Assembly (NCBI GenBank): GCA_025526935.1
Contig: JAHLKD010000101.1
Span: 141,823 to 205,822, forward strand
Source: Cladochytrium replicatum
Lineage: Eukaryota; Chytridiomycota; Chytridiomycetes; Cladochytriales; Cladochytriaceae
Length of the DNA: 64,000 nucleotides
Direction of reading: 5' to 3'
Below are positions 56,661 to 64,000 of the stretch, piece after piece (the stretch's first letter is position 1; each line of letters begins with the position of its first letter). Under the pieces are notes generated by a model. That model was not told where the DNA came from, searched no databases, and saw nothing but the letters and a program-made list of their open reading frames with translations. The position numbers and the translations under genes are program-made.

Positions 56661-57532
56661 ATGGCTTCGATGGAAGATCGCAAGGTTAGGAAGAGGAGGG
56701 GTGCAATTGACTTGAACTGCGAGGATCTTGCATGGGTGGGGACGTTGATGGCCGACTCGGAGCTCGGGGTTTTGTTACTTTCGAAGCAAATCATATTGTA
56801 ACATACATGCTGTTATCTTCTTTCCTTGTGTCGTATCACAGGATGTTATTCGTCGAGTTGTTCAAGAGCAAGAGTTAGAACGAAGCAGTCAAGTTGCAGC
56901 TTTGGCGATAGCCGATGCTCAGGTACACCGTCAATCCATGTGGAAGCGATGATTGTATAACCATGTCTCCAGACTGATATTGTCAGAAGGGCAGCACAGC
57001 GTGAAGCTGACAGGTTGGCTGAAGAAGAGCGTACGCGTCGAGTGCTCGAGCAGCTACAGATTGAAGTCGATGAGATCGAGGATCGTCGAAGGGCGGTTGA
57101 GGCGGTCAACCGAGCGGAGGACGAGGAACAGCAGCGGAGGGTGATGGAGGAAATGCAAACTCACGCAAGCATGGAGCTGGTGAGTATTTCTTGAATTGAA
57201 CCAAACGATCAAATCCGATCTGATATGTTTCTTTTTCAAACGAAAAGATACGGAGGAAGAGTATCCAGCAGGTGGTCCTTTTGGAAGAGATGGAACAAGA
57301 ACGACGAAAGTTGTCGAAGAGCTTTGAAAACTTGCCTGAAGCACAGAAAAGTCTTAAAAAGCAAGTGGAGAAGGTAGGCTGTAGTATCAATGTGCTTTTC
57401 GTCTCGGGATGATCGTCTGATCTTTGCCTTACCTTCACGCAGTCTTTGATCAACGTAGTCCAGCGACGAGGGAGCAAGGTTGCACCGGGGATTCGTTCGG
57501 ATATCCAGCGAGCACTAAAAGGATCTGGCTAG
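56661..57532 (+). CDS. Coiled-coil protein of unknown function
   Basis: Five exons join in frame: 56661-56768, 56842-56922, 56973-57179, 57248-57373 and 57443-57532, giving 203 residues; introns 50-73 nt, the first with a weak GTTTTG donor. From about residue 36 nearly the whole protein is a Glu/Arg-rich coiled coil (for example READRLAEEERTRRVLEQL and LLEEMEQERRKLSKSF), ending with a short basic tail. I do not recognise the family. The start is 36 bp past the ELF1 TAG and in the same frame, so the two genes share a reading frame across one stop codon. The open exons and good splice sites support a real gene. Confidence 0.6.
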
Positions 57533-57620
57533 CTGAGTTCTTGTATCGTTTTGTTGGCGATTCGAAAGAAAACAAGTTTTAGAAATATATTTGTTTTATG
57601 GTTTCAATTTTTAGAAAAGT

Positions 57621-60565
57621 GTGGATTGCTTAAATCCCCTCGCGAACACAACCAAACCTCGGTGCATCTGCGTTAGTGAAGTCGTTCGCGTGGCAGAATC
57701 GCTCGCACTGGAAAAGCTGATGCTGCTAGCCGACATTGAGGATATATACGATCAATTTTTTCTGTTGAACAACGAAGAAACCAGGATTTACAGATCTCGA
57801 CGCGGTTCTAGGCAACAATGTGGGCGTCGAAAGGAATCTGGAGCTGCTGGACATCATAAGGTTAGAAAATGGACTGTATATTTCCGCTGATGTACACAGG
57901 GACTTATTATGGCATGCTTCGAATAGACCGCTGCTGAGCAGACTAAAGTTAGAATCTGGCGGAATGAGTTGAAAACCACTCACTTGGCGGAAAAGATTTC
58001 GGTTAAAGTTCGACAGTTGGATCTCCACCAGGTGCATTAGTTGATCAACCCGAACAAAGTGTGCACTTTCTTTACTGTGGACAGTCTCGCGTGAAAGATA
58101 CTGTAAACCTGGTTGAAGAAGTGCGGGATCTCCAGGTGTGCTGATGAATCGTTGAACCACCTCGTCTTGCTCAACTGTTTCGATGACAGCGATGTGCACT
58201 GCGTGTAAATCAGGCGATGGAGAACGAGGACTGGGAGGAGGCCGGAGCGCAAATCAAGCGATTCCTTGAGTTCGACCAGACTCTCCTTGACAGTCTCTTT
58301 TCAGGAGACGGCAAAGACTCTTACTTTGTTGGTGGTGGGAACGCTTCCGGTGTGGACACGCTCACTGCAACGTCATCACCAGTTGGAGTGTTGAGAGCTG
58401 CACGACGGAGGTTCATAGAGATCGCTGTGGAACGGTTCGATAGAGCTACGGATAACGGGGGTGATGAAGAAGTCGCCAGCATTTTCAAGCTATTCCCACT
58501 AGTGGGAGAGTATGATGGATTGGACAAGCTTGCTGGGTTCGTGAGTGAGTTGATCGCTCGGCAATCTAGAGACACAATGAGGGACGCAAATGATCGAGGT
58601 AAGGAGGGAGATCCATGGGCCTTGTATAGTTACTTACTCTTTCCATTGGCGAACAGGTCAGGCAATGTACGCTGATCTCCTCACACGGCTTTTTGAAACA
58701 GTGGCGAACGCCATAGCTAGGCAACAGCCCATTGTCGAGGCACACTACGGCGCCGGAAAGATTGTTCGCTTCATGGCACGATTGCAGAAAGAGGCGGATA
58801 TCCAGTCATCAATCATAATTGACGAGTTTCTTGAAAAACGCCAACTTCACGAAAGGTCGGACTTCCAATGCAATTTTTGCCCACCATGAATAATTTACCG
58901 TCTCGTCGTGCTCTCACCAGCTTTCGGAAGTCACCGCAGATAGCGGGAGAAAACAGGCTCCGCACAACGAACATCAAGCTCGAATCATCTTGATCCGCGA
59001 GAACTCGATGTTGTGCTCACTGAAATGTCCATTATGAGCCACCGTGCGGCATTGTACGAGCGATTCTTCCGGATTAAACTAGAAGTACGGAGATACAGTT
59101 ACCCAATGAATTGGCAAAATTATCATGTCTGTCTTGAATAGCTCGAAAGTGCGAAAACTCCCAACACGCCATTGGATGATCCGTATATGGAAAGTCGACT
59201 ACGAAGACGAGTCACAGATATCATGGCTGACTATGTTCAGCTTGAGGAGTGGTTCTTCCGCAAAAGCATAGAGAACTTAACGCCTTCTTATCAATACAGT
59301 CTTCGAGTCAGTCCTTCAATGTTCTTAGGCTGTCAAAATCGACCATTATGAGCCGGGGAGTCGAACGTCCAGTTGTGTCGACGACGTCTTTTACATTCTT
59401 CGGACAAGTACCACGCGTGCACTTTCCACAAGCAATGCAGATAGCTTATGTGCGCTCGTGGGCTCGATCGGACGAAGTCTGGAAGTGGATTACATGTATG
59501 GTTTCCAGAAGCGTCTCACGAACTCGGTGGAGGCAGCGACCGAAGGTCCGAAAGAAACAAAACTTAATTTTCATGGTGAGTTTTACTGATCCCAAATTCA
59601 GTGGAGAATCTGACAAGGACTTGCGCGTAGGTCCTTTTGAACAAAGTGGACGTCAGCTACGATTATACAGAAAACCTTACACAAGAACTCGAAGCTGGTG
59701 CATTGCAAATGCGTGGAGAGGAAAGCGAACTTATCGTTGAGAAGATCCAAGTTTCGATTCAAGGGCTCAAAGAACACGGAAGTAGCTTCCGTAGCTCTGT
59801 GAACGTAAAATCGTTACATAACATCAAGAGTATCATCCAACAATCACTTTTCGCAGAGGTGGATAAAGAACTTGTTCAACCAATTGATCAAACCTCGTAT
59901 TCGACCACTGCTGCAAGAGGCTACCAAAGATGTGCGATATGCACTTTCCGAAGACGAGTGTAATGCTGAGGCTGGGGACGGCGGATTGAGCACATGGCAA
60001 GATTCGTAATCGGATTTTCACACATCATGGATCCATTCCAGGTGGGCTTTCAATACATTGGTTTTGATTAAGCTGAAAGTTCGTTTTTAGGAAGGATACG
60101 CGGATTACAATTACAATGAGACCATGATATACGCGTTAGAATACCTTGCGAGGGACTGGGAGCGCTATGTCTTTTCTAACTTCAAGTCCACGCAGGTATG
60201 ATATTGCTTCACTTTATCTGATAAAAGAGAACAAAAGAATGTTTACCTCTCTTATGGGAGCTTGGCGCGTTGAGATTCGACAAAGATGTCCGTGACGTTA
60301 CTTCCCACAGTACTTCAGAAACGTCGTGGCCGACAGCCAGAGACAAGTTTGCGCGGATGAACCAGATTGCAACGTTGCTCAACATCGATAGTGTCTCTGA
60401 AGTGAACGAATTTGTGAGCAGTAAGACGGGTGACGTGGACGCTGACCGGAAGTGATGTGAAGAAAGTGCTCATGGGCACCTGCCAGATATTTGGCGTCGC
60501 AAGCTCGCCTATCTTTTGATAGACTGGACTTCAGGCAAGAGGATATCGATAGTTTGCAAGCTTGA
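57621..60565 (+). pseudogene. COG4: COG4 (oligomeric Golgi complex subunit 4) gene with several breaks
   Basis: COG4 blocks occur in order: LADIEDIYDQFFLLNNEE, DLDAVLGNNVGVERNLELL, AEKISVKVRQLDLHQ, CADESLN | AMENEDWEEAGAQIKRFL, YADLLTRLFETVANAIARQ, QPIVEAHYGAGKIV, LDPRELDVVLTEMSIMS, DYVQLEEWFFRKSIEN | AVKIDHYEPGSRTSS, DDVFYILRTSTTRALS and DKFARMNQIATLLNIDSV, ending FRQEDIDSLQA. COG4 tethers vesicles at the Golgi. Frame breaks: after EETRIY (about 57797), after VRDLQ (about 58133, as if one GT were lost from a GT run), at LHER | LSEV (about 58920), before LDPREL (about 58990) and before the last block (about 60440). The intron after KSIEN begins TT, not GT (59279). Most other introns are canonical. 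This is a dead gene, or a poorly sequenced one. Confidence 0.75.
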
Positions 60566-60705
60566 TGAAGGCTTTCAATGCATACGTTATCGGATTATGA
60601 AAAGAATCCAAACCGTAAATCCACCTGCACCAGACCTGAAAATTTTCGACCTGCACCCCGCAAAATTTTCATTAATTGCATTCAACACACCCAAACCCAC
60701 ACGCA

Positions 60706-62072
60706 ATGCCTCTTCCCAAGAACGATGTGGAAGCTATTGTCAAATGCACTGCGAGTAAAGTGGCGCCGAATGTACATTATCGAAGAAGCTGCCACAAAAA
60801 TCGCAGAAGCAATCGAACTACAAAATGCTTCTGGCGCATACGACGAGCTTGAGGGTGATGCTTTTGGCGGAATTGCTCACAAATGATCTGAGATCCGTTA
60901 ATGGCGATTTGCACCTTCGATTCAAGTTTGATGCCGAGAACCCTACAGAGGAGGAGCCGGTCGAGGCGCCTAAAAAGGTATTGTTTCTGCCATTAAGTTC
61001 ATGTCCGCAAAAGCTCACACAGATTTTGTAGTATAACGATGATGGGGAAGAGATCGATGAAGGCGGAAAAGTCATCGAGGAGGAAAGAACCAACTTAAGG
61101 CTATTACCCAATCTTCTGCGAACATGGCCACTTATGAAGGAAACGGCATCAGGACCGTCGAAGTGCTCCCGGGCAACGTTGGATATTTGAACATATCCGA
61201 ATTCTCTCCCATGAAACTGTCCCAATCCTTTCTTCCAACACGCTATGTCCATTGTACAACACACGAATGTTCTGATCATCGACGTCAGGATCTTCTTCCA
61301 GTGAAACACGGAGGTGGTGACAGCAGCAACGGCCTTCTTAGCTACTTCACCTCCAAACGTACCAAGTACAAGTGCATGTTCTGGCGACCTGAAAATCGCA
61401 CAACAAAAGAGTACACGCTCGAAACTGTACTCGGGCCGCGCTACAACACCAACGTGGAGGGCGACCCCAAACGACCAGTATATGTCCTCACCAGTAAAAA
61501 GGCCTTTTCGTCTGCTGAGGCGTTTTCGTTCTTCATGAACGGTCTCGCAACGGCCATCGGTTGAGACCACAGCTGGTGGCAGACACCCGGTCTGGTTTGT
61601 TCGGTGTGGGCACGATTCGTTCAAAGCGTCCATTTCAGGTTGGGCGCACGTACTCTGCGCGAACCGGCCGGGCTGGGAAAGGTCGGTGTGGCCCCTGACA
61701 TCGCTGTCCCAAGTCTTGCTAAAGACACTGTGCATCCTGCTCGGTTGCAGGGCGACACTCGAAAAGCTAAAGGCTATCGACCCGGCTGCACTGCGTCCTG
61801 CAAAGGGCATGCTGCTGAAGCGGGCTGAGGCTACAGCCAATGAGTTGGAGGAGAAGTTGGCAAAGGCGAACGTTGGTGAAGAACCAGCTGAGAACGTTGA
61901 TCCCGCCGCTGCCACCGAAACAACGACAGCTGAGGTTGAAGCAGGGAGCGAGATCCTGCCTCCCGGAATCCACCTCGTCAAACAGTCAGACGGTACGACC
62001 AGAAAGATGGAGATCAAGGAACGTACCTTCCTGGGGATCAAGATCCGCACCGGGCGGTATTTGAAAGACTGA
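60706..62072 (+). pseudogene. S41-family peptidase paralogue 1, frameshifted
   Basis: The start MPLPKNDVEAIV matches paralogue 2. The S41 N-terminal domain (RRMYIIEEAATKIAEAIE), then NDLRSVNGDLHLRFKFDAE, VEVLPGNVGYLNIS, GGDSSNGLLSYFTS, ENRTTKEYTLETV and the catalytic region VYVLTSKKAFSSAEAFSFF follow in order, then a Lys/Glu-rich tail ending LGIKIRTGRYLKD. Small indels interrupt the frame near 60763, 60860, 61230 and 61562 (GGTTGAGACC where GGTGAGACC is expected). An intron of about 50 nt follows APKK. S41 enzymes use a Ser/Lys centre; the catalytic Ser is in the SSAEAF segment. Such proteins are better known from bacteria, so old transfer is possible. Confidence 0.7.
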
Positions 62073-62630
62073 ACGACCGACGAATTTTAATTCATCGTCT
62101 GGTTTTTGATGATGGTTTATCTTTGGATTTTTACCTGAGGAACATTGATCATAAACAATCTGCAGGGTGTCGTAAATAGATGGTTTTTTCTAACTTCACT
62201 GGATTTATTGAGAAAGACTGTTCTCCTTTTATAGAGCAGAAACGGCAAAGGAAACATCTAGAAAGTAGGAAAGAGAAAAAGGAAAAGAAACTTTTAACAT
62301 TCCAAATAAGGTAAACAATCAAGAAAATGAATGATTCAGTGGCAGATGAACGGTTCAGGTGTAAATGAACGTTTCCAATTTACAATTTACGACAAGGGGA
62401 ATCAAATTTTCCTCATTAATTTTTGGGTGTCTCAAATCACCGTCCCGCCAATGGCAAGAGCCAGGAACCTCCAGTGCTTTTCTTCATTCTTAATGTGCCA
62501 TCAGAGACCGGTGAAGTGCGAGGTGCAGGTTACACAGCCCCACGTATGTATCCAAATTTTTGAGGAACTGCTTTTTCGCAGAAAATAAAGCGGAGGTTGG
62601 GTGTCCCACTCCCATGTTCAACTTGACAAA
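62073..62630. other. Intergenic between S41 paralogues
   Basis: About 560 bp with no conserved coding signal. It must hold the terminator of the first paralogue and the promoter of the second; AT-rich sequence at 62160-62340 fits that. Confidence 0.45.
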
Positions 62631-64000
62631 ATGAGTATCGCCAAGTCAGATGTGGAAGCAATCGTCAACGCCCTCGCAAGCAAAGTGCGTCGGATGTACG
62701 TACTTGAAGATGTGGCCCCAAAAATCGCGCAAGCCATCGAAGAACAGCTAGCTGCGGGAGGCTATGATGGTCTTGAGGGTGCTGCATTGGCAGAATCCTT
62801 GACGAAAGATCTGAGATCCGTGAATGGCGATTTGCACCTTGAAGTCGAGTTTGATGCCGAGCACCCGACAGAAGAGGAGCCCGTCGAAAAGCCCAAGAAG
62901 GTTTGTTTTTCCCAGAGTGGATGTGCGGAACCCTTGGTTTCAACCCACCATTCGTTTAGTACAATGATGGGGAAGAGATTGATGACGAAGGCAAGGTGAT
63001 CGAAGAGGAGGAAGCGATGTCACCTTTCTTCGCTGTCTTATGGAAATGTCGACATACGTAGGGAATGGCATCAAGGCTGTTGAAGTACTTCCAGGCAACG
63101 TGGGCTACTTGAACATCTCCACCTTTGCCCCACCGAAGTTGTCGACTCCATTCTTCCAGCACGCCATGTGTCTTTTGCAGCACACGAACGCTCTAATCAT
63201 CGACATTAGGTGTGAAGATCAGCTGTTGAACTTGTGGTTCAACAGCTAAACCATATCTTAATGACTTTTATGACTTTAGGGAGAACAGGAGGGGACAGTA
63301 GCAATGGCCTTCTCAGCTACTTCACATCTGGACGCACGCATTACAAATCCATGTACTGGCGGCCCGAGAACCGCCCACGAAGGAGTACACCCTCGAAACT
63401 GTTCCTGGACCACGCTACAACCTAACCAAGACGGAGACGCGAAACGTCCCGTGTTCGTTCTCACGAGCAAAGACACGTTTTCGTCCGCAGAGGCCTTTGC
63501 GTTCTTCATGAAAGATCTCGGCCTTGCGACCATGGTCGGTGAAACGACAGCAGGAGGCGGACACCCGATTCGCTATGTGAGAGCCGGCCACGACGCTTTC
63601 AAGGCCTCTGTCTCGGTCGGAGTCTCGTACTCAGCCAAAACCGGAGTCGGTTGGGAGAAGATCGGGGTGCCGGCTGACATTGCTGTGGCGGCCATCTCGC
63701 CAAGGAAACTGCACATCTGCTTGGGGTCAGAGCAACTCTCGGCAAACTCAACGCGCTCGAGCCTGCGTCCCTCAGCCCGGCAAAGCGGATGCTTCTTAAG
63801 CGCAGTGAGGTGACAATCAAAGAGTTGGAAGAGAAGTTGGCTAAGGCTAACATCGGTGGGGAGCCGGCGCCGGACGCTTCTGACGCTGTTGAATCACCCT
63901 CAAGCGAGTCAACGAGTACCCCTCGTGTGGTTGGCGGCCGAAGTGAACAGCTTTCCACCTGGGGTTCATGCCATCAACAACTCGGACGGCACAACCACCA
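62631..64000 (+). CDS. S41-family peptidase paralogue 2, 3' partial, with frame breaks
   Basis: An ATG at 62631 opens MSIAKSDVEAIVNALASK then YVLEDVAPKIAQAIEEQL and DLRSVNGDLHLEVEFDAE. Splicing after KPKK (GTTTGT...TTTAG) gives YNDGEEIDDEGKVIEEEE. The central IRBP/tail-protease core follows in other frames: NGIKAVEVLPGNVGYLNIS, TNALIIDI-R, GGDSSNGLLSYFTSG, and then VFVLTSKDTFSSAEAFAFF and MVGETTAGGGHPIRYVRAG. Frame breaks lie near 63020, 63290 (one G short in a G run) and 63380 (one A short). The C-terminus matches paralogue 1 (LLKRSEVTIKELEEKLAKAN) and runs off the right edge. It shares all domains with paralogue 1, so the pair arose by tandem duplication. Confidence 0.65.

Noticed and set aside
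57726-58199. 157-codon minus-strand open frame
   Set aside because: It is antisense to recognisable COG4 exons and runs through their introns.
60818-62050. 410-codon open frame on the minus strand
   Set aside because: It is antisense to the S41 paralogue, whose conserved blocks lie on the plus strand; the minus product has no recognisable motif.

Overview
The window is nuclear DNA from a eukaryote, most likely a flagellated (zoosporic) fungus such as a chytrid. Many genes are split by short GT-AG introns, mostly 40-70 nt. Fungal-type regulators (a HAP5/NF-YC subunit and an Atf1-like bZIP protein) sit beside genes needed only by cells that swim: an axonemal dynein heavy chain and a CatSper-like cation channel. 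The lineage is inferred from gene content alone. Exon boundaries were read by hand and could be off by a base in places.

Left part (1-27 kb), mostly single-copy host genes: a 5'-partial Ser-rich protein with two Cys clusters, HAP5, a small two-exon gene with an internal duplication, a metaxin-2-like mitochondrial import protein, a GT49/LARGE-type glycosyltransferase, a 12-exon inner-arm dynein heavy chain (about 4447 residues), V-ATPase subunit D, a broken GH47 mannosidase, a broken mitochondrial ClpP and an RS-rich NKAPD1-like protein.

Middle part (28-54.8 kb) is a transposon landscape. Two almost identical hAT-type DNA transposons, element A (30797-37520) and element A' (47523-54342), lie in opposite orientation around a 10.0-kb spacer holding the bZIP gene, the CatSper-like gene and a dead cytochrome P450. 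Each element has 15-bp terminal inverted repeats, an 811-residue BED-finger hAT transposase, a second gene of about 560 residues that I do not recognise, and arrays of a roughly 94-bp tandem repeat. The 8-bp target-site duplications do not match across each element. They match crosswise and inverted: GCCAGTAC at 30789 with GTACTGGC at 47515, and GCCGT​ATC at 37521 with GATACGGC at 54343. Flipping the spacer restores both insertions. It also rejoins two broken host sequences: an older copy of the same transposon family, and a LINE endonuclease whose Val-Tyr-Trp / Pro junction becomes continuous. The spacer has therefore been inverted between two inserted transposons. This and the unrecognised second gene are the main discoveries.

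Right part (55.5-64 kb): a flavoprotein fragment, ELF1, a coiled-coil protein, a COG4 gene with several frame breaks and a lost splice donor, and two tandem S41-peptidase paralogues, both with small indels; the second runs off the window. Genes free of frame breaks (dynein, VMA8, metaxin, CatSper, bZIP, ELF1) lie among broken ones (GH47, ClpP, P450, COG4, S41), so the breaks are either real decay or local sequence error; lost splice donors favour decay for ClpP and COG4.
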